Assembly: GCF_014863355.1 (NCBI RefSeq)
Contig: NZ_JACZEP010000001.1
Coordinates: 248,001 to 312,000 of the forward strand
Reading direction: 5' to 3'
Length of the DNA: 64,000 nt
DNA from: Aminobacter carboxidus
GTDB taxonomy: Bacteria > Pseudomonadota > Alphaproteobacteria > Rhizobiales > Rhizobiaceae
Shown here: one piece after another, positions 17,422-26,416 of the stretch
Layout: the number at the start of each line of letters is the position of its first letter
Position numbering within the stretch: position 1 is the first letter of the stretch
Notes under the pieces: generated by a model
The model's input: only the letters and a program-made list of their open reading frames with translations
The model's database searches: none
What the model was told of the DNA's origin: nothing
Translations under genes and position numbers: made by a program

Positions 17422-18039
17422 TCACGGATAGAGCCGGTCCTTGTCCCAGCCGCCATCGGCAGCGCGAGAGAAGACGACGCGGTCGTGCAGGCGGAAGGGA
17501 CGGTCGTGCCAGAATTCGATCTGGCTTGGCACAATGCGGAAGCCCGACCAGTGCGGCGGGCGCGGAATTTCGCCGATGACGTGCCGGGCGGTGTATTCCG
17601 CGACCGCCTTTTCCAGCGCGAAGCGACTTTCCAGCGGGCGCGACTGCTTTGATGCCCAGGCGCCGATGCGGCTGCCACGCGGACGTGAGGCAAAATACTC
17701 ATCCGCCTCGGCATCTGTAACGATCTCGACGGGACCGCGCACACGAACCTGGCGGCGCAGCGATTTCCAGTGGAAACACATCGCCGCTTTCATGGTTGCG
17801 AGGATTTCGCGGCCCTTGGCGCTTTCGAAATTGGTGTAGAAGACGAAGCCATGTTCGTCGAATCCCTTGAGCAGCACCATGCGCACGTCTGGCAGGCCGT
17901 CAGTGTCGACGGTCGCCAGCGCCAATGCTGTCGGATCGTTCGGCTCGCTGGCCGTGGCGTCCTTCAGCCACGAGGCAAAGAGCTGGAAAGGCTCAGCAGC
18001 CTCCGTGAAGTCACCCGTTGTTAACTCTGTGTCCGTCAT
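17422..18039 (-). CDS. pdxH: Pyridoxamine 5'-phosphate oxidase
   Basis: An FMN-dependent oxidase making pyridoxal 5'-phosphate. The 205-residue sequence shows the usual [67 protein letters not shown] and the C-terminal [20 protein letters not shown]. The ATG at 18039 ([11 protein letters not shown]) is preferred to the upstream ATG at 18060. It is divergent from the lipoprotein gene at 18082, with only ~42 bp between starts. Confidence 0.97.
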   Translation of the reverse strand: MTDTELTTGDFTEAAEPFQLFASWLKDATASEPNDPTALALATVDTDGLPDVRMVLLKGFDEHGFVFYTNFESAKGREILATMKAAMCFHWKSLRRQVRVRGPVEIVTDAEADEYFASRPRGSRIGAWASKQSRPLESRFALEKAVAEYTARHVIGEIPRPPHWSGFRIVPSQIEFWHDRPFRLHDRVVFSRAADGGWDKDRLYP

Positions 18040-18081
18040 AGCTTTTACTCGACCTGCCAATTACGACCGGGAGAATGCCTA

Positions 18082-18546
18082 TTGTCGCGCTTCGCGCAAG
18101 CCTTTGAGGGCCATTGCCTCCCACAATTCGGGTTCCGATCCTTCAAGGTGGTGCTGCTGCTTGGACTGACGACGATCAGCGCATGCGGTGCCGGCGGCTT
18201 CAGCCTCGAAAAGGCGGAGGTCGACCGCAGCCTCGTCACCAGCAAGGTCCCCGACGACGTGAACCGGACCACCGATGCGATTCGCCAGTCCGACGAGACG
18301 ACGATCCGCAACGCGGTCTCGTCTGCCGACGTTGCCGAGTTGAAAGGTCAGGCGATCCCCTGGGCCAATGCCGAAACCGGCTCGCGCGGGGCGATCTCGG
18401 CGCTGGTCGAGAGCAATGAACGTGGCGTATTGTGCCGGGAATTTGCCGTTTCGCGCGAAAGTTTCGACGGCGTCAGCCTGTTCAAGGGCGAGGTCTGCGC
18501 CGCCGGTTCCGGAGCGTGGCAAATGCTGTCTTTCACGCCGGCCTGA
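18082..18546 (+). CDS. Putative surface lipoprotein (RT0821/17-kDa antigen-like)
   Basis: A 154-residue protein with TTG start, GGGAG 8 nt upstream, and a hydrophobic stretch KVVLLLGLTTISAC whose Cys (residue 35) fits a lipobox. The C-terminal half (IPWANAETGSRGAISALVES, GVLCREFAVS, GEVCAAGSGAWQML) resembles the RT0821/Lpp0805-type surface-antigen module: a conserved turn plus two Cys. It would be exported and lipid-anchored. The role is unknown. The divergent neighbour is pdxH. Confidence 0.65.
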   Translation: MSRFAQAFEGHCLPQFGFRSFKVVLLLGLTTISACGAGGFSLEKAEVDRSLVTSKVPDDVNRTTDAIRQSDETTIRNAVSSADVAELKGQAIPWANAETGSRGAISALVESNERGVLCREFAVSRESFDGVSLFKGEVCAAGSGAWQMLSFTPA

Positions 18547-18633
18547 CAGTTGCGGCTTTCCGCCTCTGGAATTTCTTCCTAGCCAGGCGCATATAGGGAT
18601 GGACCAACCCTTTTCTCAGTTGTGGAACGACAT

Positions 18634-19587
18634 ATGCGCGACCCCTATGAGGTGCTGGGCGTTGCCAAGAGCGCCTCGGCCAAGGACATAAAGGCGGCTT
18701 ACCGCAAGCTCGCCAAGAAGCACCATCCGGACCAGAATCCGGACGATCCGAAGGCGAAGGAACGCTTTGCCGCAGCCAATCAGGCCTACGAGATTCTTGG
18801 CGACGAGAAAAAGAAGGTGGCTTTCGACCATGGCGAAATCGACGCCGAGGGCAAGGCGCGCTTCCACGGTTTCGAAGGCGGGGCTGGCGGCGACCCGTTT
18901 GGCGGCTTCCGCCGCCAGCAGGGAGGTCCCGGTGGATCGCGCTTCGAGTTCCGCTCCGGAGGCCCGGGCGGTGCATCCTTTGAAGCCGGCGACATCTTCA
19001 GCCAGATTTTCGGCGATTCGTTTGGCCAGCGCGGCGGCCCTGGCGCTGCAGCCGGCGCCGGCATGGGCGGTGGCCCAGGTTCCCAGCGCGCCCAACCGGG
19101 CGGCGACATCAATGTCACGCTCGATGTGACCATCGAGGAGGCTGCGACCGCACCGAAGGTGACGGCGATGTTCCCCGATGGCCGCAAGATGGCGGTGAAA
19201 CTGCCTGAATATGTCGAGGACGGCCAGACGATCAGACTCAAGGGGCAAGGCGAGCAGGGCCATGGCGGTGCCGGCGACGCGCTGGTCAAGATCAGGTTCC
19301 GCCGCCATCCGCGCTACCGTGTCGAGGGCAGGGACCTGCATGTCGACCTGCCGGTGAGCCTCAAGGAGGCGGTGCTTGGCGCCAAGGCGGCGGTGGAAAC
19401 GCCGACCGGCCGGCTGGCGGTGAAAGTTCCCGAGTGGTCGAGTTCGGACAAGGTTCTGCGCCTCAAGGGCCGTGGCCTGCCCGAAAAGGCAGGTGGCCAC
19501 GGCGACCTTTACGTCCATGTCCGCGTCATGCTGCCTGAAGGCGGCGACGCGGCGCTTGAGGCGTTGCTGCGCCAGTCCGACAGCTGA
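18634..19587 (+). CDS. DnaJ-class (CbpA-like) co-chaperone
   Basis: A 317-residue J-domain protein. The J domain is at residues 1-68 with the HPD motif in [12 protein letters not shown] long Gly/Phe-rich region follows (~80-150), then the C-terminal substrate-binding domains ([34 protein letters not shown]). The zinc-finger domain of DnaJ is absent, so it is a type B (CbpA-like) protein that stimulates DnaK. ATG at 18634 is chosen because [10 protein letters not shown] aligns with the family start; the ATG at 18622 adds four residues. Confidence 0.93.
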   Translation: MRDPYEVLGVAKSASAKDIKAAYRKLAKKHHPDQNPDDPKAKERFAAANQAYEILGDEKKKVAFDHGEIDAEGKARFHGFEGGAGGDPFGGFRRQQGGPGGSRFEFRSGGPGGASFEAGDIFSQIFGDSFGQRGGPGAAAGAGMGGGPGSQRAQPGGDINVTLDVTIEEAATAPKVTAMFPDGRKMAVKLPEYVEDGQTIRLKGQGEQGHGGAGDALVKIRFRRHPRYRVEGRDLHVDLPVSLKEAVLGAKAAVETPTGRLAVKVPEWSSSDKVLRLKGRGLPEKAGGHGDLYVHVRVMLPEGGDAALEALLRQSDS

Positions 19588-19701
19588 AAGCAGGCCGCCA
19601 CGACGTGCCGGCCTTGATATGTCGGCGTATCAACGCTTGAAGGCGCAGATTGCCTATGCGATAGGCTCTCCAAAACAATTCATGCATTGGAGTGCGCTCA
19701 T

Positions 19702-20520
19702 ATGGCGGGTGGACAGGGCCTGATGGCCGGCAAGCGCGGCCTTATTCTCGGCGTCGCCAACAACAGATCGATTGCCTGGGGCATAGCCAAGGCTTGCGCC
19801 GATCAGGGCGCTGAGCTCGCCTTCACCTATCAGGGCGACGCCCTGAAGAAGCGTGTCGAGCCGCTGGCAGCTGAAATCGGCGCTCTTGTCTGCGGGCATT
19901 GCGACGTCACCGACATGGCGACCATCGATGCCTGCTTCGAGACGCTGGAAAAGAAGTGGGGCAAGCTCGACTTCGTCGTCCACGCCATCGGCTTTTCCGA
20001 CAAGGACGAACTGACCGGCCGCTACGTCGACACCAGCCATGGCAATTTCCTGCGCACCATGGACATCTCGGTCTATTCCTTCACGGCTGTCGCTCAGCGC
20101 GCCGAGAAGCTGATGACCGATGGCGGCTCGATGCTGACCATGACCTACTATGGCGCCGAAAAAGTGATGCCGAACTACAACGTCATGGGCGTTGCCAAGG
20201 CGGCACTCGAGGCAAGCGTGAAGTATCTCGCCGTCGACCTTGGTCCCAAGGCGATCCGCGTCAATGCGATCTCGGCTGGCCCGATCAAGACGCTTGCAGC
20301 GTCCGGCATCGACGACTTCCGCTACATCCTGAAGTGGAACGAGTACAACGCACCGCTGCGCCGCACGGTTTCGATCGAGGAGGTCGGCGATTCCGCGCTC
20401 TACTTCCTGTCGCACCTGTCGCGCGGCGTCACCGGCGAAGTGCATCACGTCGATTCCGGCTACCATGTCGTCGGCATGAAGGCCGTCGATGCGCCCGACA
20501 TCGCCGCCGTGAAGGACTGA
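19702..20520 (+). CDS. fabI: Enoyl-[acyl-carrier-protein] reductase (NADH)
   Basis: The last reductive step of each fatty-acid elongation cycle. The 272-residue SDR shows the FabI-type nucleotide motif GVANNRSIAWGIAKA, the catalytic Tyr pair and Lys in TYYGAEKVMPNYNVMGVAK and the family segment GPIKTLAASGI. ATG at 19702 has GGAG 9 nt upstream; an ATG at 19687 gives a longer unconserved N-terminus. A histidine phosphatase gene follows after 21 bp. Confidence 0.96.
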   Translation: MAGGQGLMAGKRGLILGVANNRSIAWGIAKACADQGAELAFTYQGDALKKRVEPLAAEIGALVCGHCDVTDMATIDACFETLEKKWGKLDFVVHAIGFSDKDELTGRYVDTSHGNFLRTMDISVYSFTAVAQRAEKLMTDGGSMLTMTYYGAEKVMPNYNVMGVAKAALEASVKYLAVDLGPKAIRVNAISAGPIKTLAASGIDDFRYILKWNEYNAPLRRTVSIEEVGDSALYFLSHLSRGVTGEVHHVDSGYHVVGMKAVDAPDIAAVKD

Positions 20521-20541
20521 TCCTTCCCGCGCAGCATCGCC

Positions 20542-21129
20542 ATGACCCCGCTCCTCTATGTCGTGCGCCATGGTCAGACGCCATGGAACGCCGAGCAGCG
20601 TCTGCAGGGGCAGGCCGACATCGACATTAATAAGGTCGGGCGCGAGCAGGCCGACCGCAACGGCCGTAGGCTAGCCGAGCTCATTTCCGATCCTGAAGCT
20701 TTCGATTTCGTGGCTAGCCCGATGCGACGCACCCGCGAGACGATGGAGCGGGCGCGCGCAGCGATGGGGCTCGATCCCATGGCCTACCGAACAGACCCGC
20801 GCCTTGTCGAAGTCAATTTCGGCGACTGGCAGGGTTTTACCTTCGCCGAGCTCGAGGCGCGCGCGCCGGGTGCCAGCACGGCACGCCAACACGACAAGTG
20901 GGATTTCGTTCCGCCCGGCGAGGATGCCGAGAGCTACGAGATGCTGGCCTGTCGCATCCGCCCATGGCTCGTCGAAACCAGCCGGCCGACGGTCTGCGTC
21001 ACCCATGGCGGCGTGATGCGCGCCATTTTCCGCTTGGTGGAAGACCTGCCCAAAAGCAAAGCCGCGGCCCTGGAGATCCCCCAAGACCGCGTGCTGAGAG
21101 TGGATCGTGGTCGCCTCGACTGGCTGTAG
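20542..21129 (+). CDS. Histidine phosphatase family protein (phosphoglycerate mutase-like)
   Basis: A 195-residue branch-2 style phosphatase. The catalytic RHG motif is in VVRHGQTPWNAEQRLQGQAD; the second Arg is in SPMRRTRETMERAR; the acid is in DPRLVEVNFGDWQG; and the second His is in CVTHGGVMRAIF. The substrate may be a sugar phosphate or another small phosphoester; it is not readable here. It lies 21 bp after fabI and is probably co-transcribed, then converges on DUF1344. Confidence 0.9.
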   Translation: MTPLLYVVRHGQTPWNAEQRLQGQADIDINKVGREQADRNGRRLAELISDPEAFDFVASPMRRTRETMERARAAMGLDPMAYRTDPRLVEVNFGDWQGFTFAELEARAPGASTARQHDKWDFVPPGEDAESYEMLACRIRPWLVETSRPTVCVTHGGVMRAIFRLVEDLPKSKAAALEIPQDRVLRVDRGRLDWL

Positions 21130-21150
21130 CCGTCGGCGCGATTCCCGGAA

Positions 21151-21399
21151 TTACTGCGGCAGTTCCATGTCGGTGATCAGGTTCTCGCCCTCGACCACGT
21201 CATAAGCGAGCAGGATTTCCATCCCCGGCTTGATGTTCTCGACATCGAACTCGCCCGGCAGCTTGTAGGACTTGCCGTTGGAAAGCGTGATGGTGGCCTT
21301 GTCCTTGTCAACCGACTTGACCTGGCCTTCGGCTTCGGCAGCGAGCGCAGCGCCAGACATCATGAGCACGGCGGCAACGGCGCCAATAAGGGTACGCAT
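21151..21399 (-). CDS. DUF1344 domain small secreted protein
   Basis: An 82-residue protein beginning MRTLIGAVAAVLMMSGAALA, a Sec signal peptide. The mature part (EGQVKSVDKDKATITLSNGK, YKLPGEFDVENIKPGMEILL) is a single small beta-barrel-like DUF1344 domain, common in rhizobia, probably periplasmic. Function is unknown. The upstream in-frame ATG at 21444 would destroy the signal peptide and is rejected. Between this start and aroC there are 263 bp with no gene; I see two CAATTG motifs (21534 and 21565) but no consensus promoter. Confidence 0.8.
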   Translation of the reverse strand: MRTLIGAVAAVLMMSGAALAAEAEGQVKSVDKDKATITLSNGKSYKLPGEFDVENIKPGMEILLAYDVVEGENLITDMELPQ

Positions 21400-21662
21400 T
21401 GTCGTCCTCTTTTTTCTGCGCCCCGCAAGGCGAGGCAAAAACATTAACGAGCGGTTGGAAGGAAGCAGAAACCAACCGAATGTGTCAAAACTAAAACTGC
21501 TGCGATCACGCTTTGACCACTGTTAATGCACCCAATTGACCGTGCCGAGCCCATGCCGATGCGCAATTGATGCCCGCCGTTGGAGGGTTCGGGGCCGAAA
21601 AGCAATTTTACTTTTCAGGGGCATGCGTTAGAACGCGGCCATATCTGGAAAGGCCCGCCTGC

Positions 21663-22763
21663 ATGTCGCACAACACCTTCGGCCATCTCTTTCGCGTCAC
21701 CACTTGGGGTGAGAGCCATGGGCCGGCGCTTGGCTGCGTTGTCGACGGCTGCCCGCCCGGCATTCGCTTCACGCTGAAGGACATCCAGGACGAACTCGAC
21801 AAACGCAAGCCCGGCCAGTCGCGTTTCGTCACTCAGCGCCGCGAGCCCGACGAGGTCAAGGTGCTGTCGGGTGTGATCGCGGACGAGGATGGCGAGACCC
21901 TCATTTCGACGGGCACGCCGATCTCGATGCTGATCGAGAATGTCGACCAGCGCTCGAAGGACTATGGCGAGATCGCGCGGCAGTATCGTCCGGGCCATGC
22001 CGACTACGCCTATGACGTCAAATATGGCCTGCGCGATCATCGTGGCGGTGGACGCTCTTCGGCGCGCGAGACGGCGGCGCGCGTCGCTGCCGGTGCCATT
22101 GCCCGCAAGATCGTGCCGGGATTGGTGGTGCGTGGCGCGCTGGTGTCGATGGGCACCAAGTCGATCGACCGCGCCAACTGGGACTGGGACTTCATCGGCA
22201 GCGTCGAAAATCCATTCTTCACGCCCGATGCTGCCTCCGTCCAGGTCTTTGCCGACTATCTCGACGGCATCCGCAAATCGGGCTCGTCGGTTGGTGCGGT
22301 CATCGAGATCGTCGCCGAAGGCGTGCCGGCAGGCCTTGGCGCGCCGATCTATGCCAAGCTCGACCAGGACATCGCCTCCAACCTGATGTCTATCAACGCC
22401 GTCAAGGGCGTCGAGATCGGCAACGGCTTCGAGGCCGCGCGTATCACGGGCGAAGAGAATGCCGACGAGATGCGCATGGGCAATGACGGCCAGCCGATAT
22501 TCCTGTCCAACAATGCCGGCGGCATATTGGGCGGCATCTCGACCGGACAGGACGTGATCGCCCGTTTCGCCGTCAAGCCGACGTCGTCGATCCTGACGCC
22601 GCGCAAGTCGATCGACAAGGACGGCAAGGACGTCGACGTCATGACCAAGGGGCGCCACGATCCGTGCGTCGGCATCCGCGCCGTGCCGATCGGCGAGGCG
22701 ATGGTTGCCTGCGCGATCGCCGACCATTATCTGCGCCACCGCGGACAGACGGGAAGGATCTAG
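21663..22763 (+). CDS. aroC: Chorismate synthase
   Basis: Converts 5-enolpyruvylshikimate-3-phosphate to chorismate, using reduced FMN as cofactor; last step of the shikimate pathway. The 366-residue protein starts [20 protein letters not shown] and carries [18 protein letters not shown]-type signature (here [18 protein letters not shown]), [20 protein letters not shown] and [20 protein letters not shown] at 21663 is the conserved start; the frame is open upstream to 21567 without family similarity. Confidence 0.97.
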   Translation: MSHNTFGHLFRVTTWGESHGPALGCVVDGCPPGIRFTLKDIQDELDKRKPGQSRFVTQRREPDEVKVLSGVIADEDGETLISTGTPISMLIENVDQRSKDYGEIARQYRPGHADYAYDVKYGLRDHRGGGRSSARETAARVAAGAIARKIVPGLVVRGALVSMGTKSIDRANWDWDFIGSVENPFFTPDAASVQVFADYLDGIRKSGSSVGAVIEIVAEGVPAGLGAPIYAKLDQDIASNLMSINAVKGVEIGNGFEAARITGEENADEMRMGNDGQPIFLSNNAGGILGGISTGQDVIARFAVKPTSSILTPRKSIDKDGKDVDVMTKGRHDPCVGIRAVPIGEAMVACAIADHYLRHRGQTGRI

Positions 22764-22767
22764 GGGA

Positions 22768-22811
22768 GGCAGTAGGGCAATTCGCCCTGCATGCAAAAAA
22801 GGCCTACTGCC
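22768..22811. other. Nested inverted repeat between aroC and ribB
   Basis: Perfect 9-bp arms GGCAGTAGG (22768-22776) and CCTACTGCC (22803-22811) enclose a second small hairpin AGGGC-AATTC-GCCCT (22774-22788). The two stems share bases and cannot form together fully. Just after come imperfect copies of a CTAATGCC/CTGCCCTAA heptamer-like unit (22812-22832). It begins 5 bp after the aroC stop. It may be a terminator, an RNA switch-like leader for ribB, or a short repeat element. Confidence 0.6.
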
Positions 22812-22870
22812 TAGCTGCCCTAATGCCCTAATCTGCTCCAGAACAAACACACGCACCGAGTGACCACGCC

Positions 22871-23968
22871 ATGCCATACGACCAGAAGAAAGTTGTCGAA
22901 GCGCTGCGCGCCTTCGAGCGCGGCGAGATCGTGGTCGTCATGGACGATGACGGACGCGAGAACGAAGGCGACCTGATCGTCGCCGCCGTCCATTGCACGG
23001 CCGAGAAGATGGCCTTCATCGTGCGCCACACCTCGGGCATCGTCTGCACGCCGATGCTCAAGGAAGACGCCAGGCGCCTCAACCTGGCGCCGATGGTCGC
23101 CGACAACGATTCCGCCCACACCACCGCCTTCACCGTCAGCGTCGACTTCAAGCACGGGACCTCGACCGGCATCTCGGCCGAGGATCGCACGCTGACCGTG
23201 CGCAACCTTGCCAACGGCAATGTCGGTGGCTCGGACTTCGTACGCCCGGGCCACATCTTTCCGCTGATCGCGCGCGAGGGCGGCGTGCTGATGCGCTCGG
23301 GCCATACCGAGGCCGCGGTCGACCTGTGCAAGCTCGCCGGCCTGCCGCCGGTGGGCGTGATCTCTGAACTGGTCAATGACGACGGCACGGTCATGCGCGG
23401 CCCGCAGGTCGCTGCCTTCGCCGAGAAGAACGGTCTCCAGCAGGTTTCGGTCGCCGATCTCATCGCCTATCGCCAGCGCCAGGAGACGCTGATCCAGCGC
23501 GTTGACAGCTTCGACATCGACACGCCTGCCGGCAAGGCCAAGGCCATCACCTACACGCTGCCCTGGGATGTCATGCATCATCTCGCCATCGTCTTCGGCG
23601 ATATCCGCGACGGCGAAGAAGTGCCGGTGCGCCTGCACACCGAAGATGTGGTGACCGACGTGTTCGGCACCAGCAACCGCCTCGGCGACATCATGAAGAC
23701 CTTCGGCGACTGCAAGCGCGGCGTCATCGTCTACCTGCGCGAGGGCTCGGTCGGCGTGTCCAATCTCGGCCGCAATCGCCCGGTTGCGGAGCGCGAGGAT
23801 CACGAAGAGGCGCGCCGTCGCGAGGACGAGTGGCGCCAGATCGGCCTTGGCGCGCAAATCCTCAAGGATCTCGGCATCTCGTCGATCAACCTGGTCGCCT
23901 CGCGCGAGCGCCATTATGTCGGTCTCGAAGGCTTCGGCATCCGCATCGCCAAGACCGAGATTCGCTGA
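22871..23968 (+). CDS. ribB: 3,4-dihydroxy-2-butanone 4-phosphate synthase with degenerate GTP cyclohydrolase II domain
   Basis: A 365-residue RibBA-like protein. The N-terminal RibB domain (1-~205) is complete: MDDDGRENEGDLIVAA, RHTSGIVCTPM, DFKHGTSTGISAEDR and RSGHTEAAVDLC. It converts ribulose 5-phosphate to the four-carbon riboflavin precursor. The C-terminal half is GCHII-like (VPVRLHTEDVVTDVFG, GLGAQILKDLGI, GLEGFGIRI), but the three Cys that bind zinc in active GCHII are absent where ECLTGD and RCDCG would be. GTP cyclohydrolase II activity is therefore unlikely, and a separate ribA should exist elsewhere. Confidence 0.93.
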   Translation: MPYDQKKVVEALRAFERGEIVVVMDDDGRENEGDLIVAAVHCTAEKMAFIVRHTSGIVCTPMLKEDARRLNLAPMVADNDSAHTTAFTVSVDFKHGTSTGISAEDRTLTVRNLANGNVGGSDFVRPGHIFPLIAREGGVLMRSGHTEAAVDLCKLAGLPPVGVISELVNDDGTVMRGPQVAAFAEKNGLQQVSVADLIAYRQRQETLIQRVDSFDIDTPAGKAKAITYTLPWDVMHHLAIVFGDIRDGEEVPVRLHTEDVVTDVFGTSNRLGDIMKTFGDCKRGVIVYLREGSVGVSNLGRNRPVAEREDHEEARRREDEWRQIGLGAQILKDLGISSINLVASRERHYVGLEGFGIRIAKTEIR

Positions 23969-24069
23969 TTTCGGCTCAGCGCAACGGGGGTGACTGGCCC
24001 GCCCTCGGGGTGATTGACATCCGCAGGCTGCGGCGCATCCTCCTGTCCATCTCTTAGGGAGAGTCGGGT

Positions 24070-25053
24070 ATGTGGGATTTCAGCATAGGCCAGAGCCTGG
24101 CGATCATGGCACGCACCTGGCCGTTCATCGTGCTGCGCATGGTCGTCTATTTCGGCATCACGCTTGCCTACATCGTGGCGATGGGAGCGGGCGCAGGCGT
24201 CGGCTACGGCGTCGGCCATATCGCGACGGACCCTGAAGGGCCGGTTTCATTCGCCGTATGGGGTGGCATCGCGGGCTTAGGCGTGGTGTCGGTCGCGGTC
24301 TACTGGATCCGCGAATACATCCTCTACATCGTCAAGGCCGGGCACATCGCCGTGATGGTCCATCTGATCGACGGGCGCGACATACCGGGCGGCCAGAACC
24401 AGATTTCCTATGCCCGCGAGGTCGTCACCGAGCGCTTCACCGAAGCGAGCGTGCTGTTCGTGCTCGACCAACTGGTGAAGGGCGTTATCCGCACCATCAC
24501 CGGACTGATCGGCGGCATCGCGGCTTTCCTGCCGATCCCTGGCCTTGACGGGCTGGTACGGTTCCTCAACACCATCGTCCGCATGTCGCTGACCTATGTC
24601 GACGAGATCATTCTCGGCTATAACATTCGCATCGGTAGTAACTCGCCCTGGCAGAGCGCGCGGCAGGGCGTCGTGCTTTATGCCCAGAACGGCTCGACCA
24701 TGATCAAGAACGCGGTCTGGCTGTCGCTGGTCGTCTGGGCCGTGTCGCTGTTCATCTTCCTGTTCATGCTGGCGCCCGCCGGTGCCATTCTCTACTTCAT
24801 GCCGGGCGAAATGGGCGGCTGGGCTTTCGTGCTGGCGATCGTCTTTGCCTGGGCGTTCAAGTCGGCGCTAATCGAACCCTTTGCGGTGGCGTCGCTGATG
24901 CAGGTCTACTTCAAGGTCATCGAAGGCCAGGTGCCCAATCCGGAATGGGACAGGAAGCTGGAAGAGGCGTCGTCGAAGTTCCGGGAGCTCAAGGAAAAGG
25001 CTTTTGGGTCAGGCGAAGCGTCGCGCTGGGACGGGTCTGCAAAGAACGTCTGA
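24070..25053 (+). CDS. Multi-pass membrane protein of unknown function (327 aa)
   Basis: Hydrophobic helices are visible at about residues 13-45 (PFIVLRMVVYFGITLAYIVA), 60-80, 125-160, 215-245 (WLSLVVWAVSLFIFLFMLAP) and 255-285. The C-terminal ~45 residues are charged and helical (EWDRKLEEASSKFRELKEKA) and presumably cytoplasmic. No catalytic motif is recognised. It follows ribB by about 100 bp, with TTGACAT at 24014 as a possible -35 element but no clear -10. Confidence 0.75.
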   Translation: MWDFSIGQSLAIMARTWPFIVLRMVVYFGITLAYIVAMGAGAGVGYGVGHIATDPEGPVSFAVWGGIAGLGVVSVAVYWIREYILYIVKAGHIAVMVHLIDGRDIPGGQNQISYAREVVTERFTEASVLFVLDQLVKGVIRTITGLIGGIAAFLPIPGLDGLVRFLNTIVRMSLTYVDEIILGYNIRIGSNSPWQSARQGVVLYAQNGSTMIKNAVWLSLVVWAVSLFIFLFMLAPAGAILYFMPGEMGGWAFVLAIVFAWAFKSALIEPFAVASLMQVYFKVIEGQVPNPEWDRKLEEASSKFRELKEKAFGSGEASRWDGSAKNV

Positions 25054-25099
25054 ACGTTAAAGGCACGGCCCGCTGGGTGCGCGCCGTGCCGTGACCCAT

Positions 25100-26308
25100 T
25101 TACTCAGCCGGAGCCGGGACGAGGCTCGATGTCGACCGCCGGAAGGTACCTTGCCCGACAAGGGCGACGACAAGGGCAATGAAGCCGGCGAGCATCGAAA
25201 CGAAAAAGCCGCTGGTCGGACCGAGATTGTCGATGAACCAGCCCGATGCCGAGGATCCTGCCGCCATGCCGATGCCGATGCCGGTGATCGCCCAGGTCAT
25301 GCCTTCAGTGAGCTTGGACGATGGAACGATCTTTTCCACCAGCGCCATCGAGATGATGATGGTCGGCGACACCGCGACGCCGGCGACGAACAGCACCACG
25401 GCCAGTGTCTGGACGCTGCCGACGATCATCAGCGGCAAGGTGGTCAAGGCTGCCAAGGCAATTGCCAGGAGCAACTGGCGCGGCAAGGCAAGCTTGAACT
25501 TCAGCGCGCCGAAGGCGAGACCGGCGACAAGCGAGCCGGCGGCATAAGCCGACAGCGCAAAACCGGCGGAGGCCTTGTCGCCCTGGGCTTCGGCGAAAGC
25601 GACCGCGGTCACTTCGGCGGTGCCGAAAATGGCGCCGATGGCGATCAGCGTCAGCACCAGAACCTGCATCGAGCCGAGCCAGATGACCGACTTGCCGCCC
25701 GATTTGTCCTGGGCGTGGACCGGCGGCTCCGTCGACTTCTGGGCGGCAAAGAGGAAATTGCCGACCGCGAGAAGCGTCGTGGCGACAAGCGGGCCTGCTT
25801 CTGGAAACAGGCCGACGCTGAGACCGATGGCGACGATCGGACCGGTCATGAAGATGACCTCGTCGACGACGGATTCGAAGGCAAACGCCGTGTGCAGCTT
25901 CGGCGAGCCACGGTAGATATGTGTCCAGCGTGCGCGCACGAAGGCGCTCATGCTCGGCATGGTGCCGGCAAGCACGGCAAACAGGAACAGCGTCCAGTTT
26001 GGCGCGCCGTAGCGGGTTGCGAGCATCAGGCTGCTCAGCGCCGCAACCGCGACGATGGTGCCGGGGATGAGGATGCGGCGTTGACCGTAGCGGTCGACGA
26101 GGCGCGACACCTGAGGCGCGATCAAAGCGTTGGAAAACGCAAATGTTGCTGCTACCGCACCGGCGAGCCAATACTCGCCATGGGTTTCCGACAGCATCGT
26201 GACGATGCCGAGCGTGATCATCGCCAGCGGCAGCCGTGCGATGAAGCCTGTGGCGGAGAACGCCTTGGCGCCGGGCGCCTTGAAGATTTCTTTGTAGGGA
26301 TTACGCAT
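25100..26308 (-). CDS. MFS transporter (first of two tandem paralogues)
   Basis: A 402-residue major facilitator superfamily permease with about 12 hydrophobic segments. It starts MRNPYKEIFKAPGAKAFSAT, matching the paralogue next to it (MHNPYADIFRVPGTKGFAAA). Conserved sections between the two include VRARWTHIYRGSPKLHTAFA with FESVVDEVIF, and TWAITGIGIGMA. This group is usually annotated as efflux or sugar permeases; the substrate is unknown. The in-frame ATG at 26344 is upstream of the shared start and not used. A hairpin at 26352-26375 separates it from the upstream paralogue. Confidence 0.88.
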   Translation of the reverse strand: MRNPYKEIFKAPGAKAFSATGFIARLPLAMITLGIVTMLSETHGEYWLAGAVAATFAFSNALIAPQVSRLVDRYGQRRILIPGTIVAVAALSSLMLATRYGAPNWTLFLFAVLAGTMPSMSAFVRARWTHIYRGSPKLHTAFAFESVVDEVIFMTGPIVAIGLSVGLFPEAGPLVATTLLAVGNFLFAAQKSTEPPVHAQDKSGGKSVIWLGSMQVLVLTLIAIGAIFGTAEVTAVAFAEAQGDKASAGFALSAYAAGSLVAGLAFGALKFKLALPRQLLLAIALAALTTLPLMIVGSVQTLAVVLFVAGVAVSPTIIISMALVEKIVPSSKLTEGMTWAITGIGIGMAAGSSASGWFIDNLGPTSGFFVSMLAGFIALVVALVGQGTFRRSTSSLVPAPAE

Positions 26309-26351
26309 TGGGGTCACCGGGAGGGCAGATATCTGAAATTTCATATACAGT

Positions 26352-26375
26352 CGAGCCGCCTGAAGAGGCGGCTCG
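26352..26375 (-). terminator. Hairpin between the two MFS genes
   Basis: Perfect 9-bp arms CGAGCCGCC and GGCGGCTCG with a 6-nt loop lie 42 bp after the stop of the upstream MFS gene on the minus strand. No T run follows, so it may be a weak terminator or an mRNA stability element lowering expression of the second MFS gene. Confidence 0.45.
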
Positions 26376-26416
26376 TTGGCACAGATGGGAGAGGCTTTGA
26401 CTGGGGATATGCTGCC

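Noticed and set aside
22764-22870. FMN riboswitch before ribB
   Set aside because: The leader is only ~107 nt and lacks the conserved multi-stem RFN core; the stems seen are simple inverted repeats.
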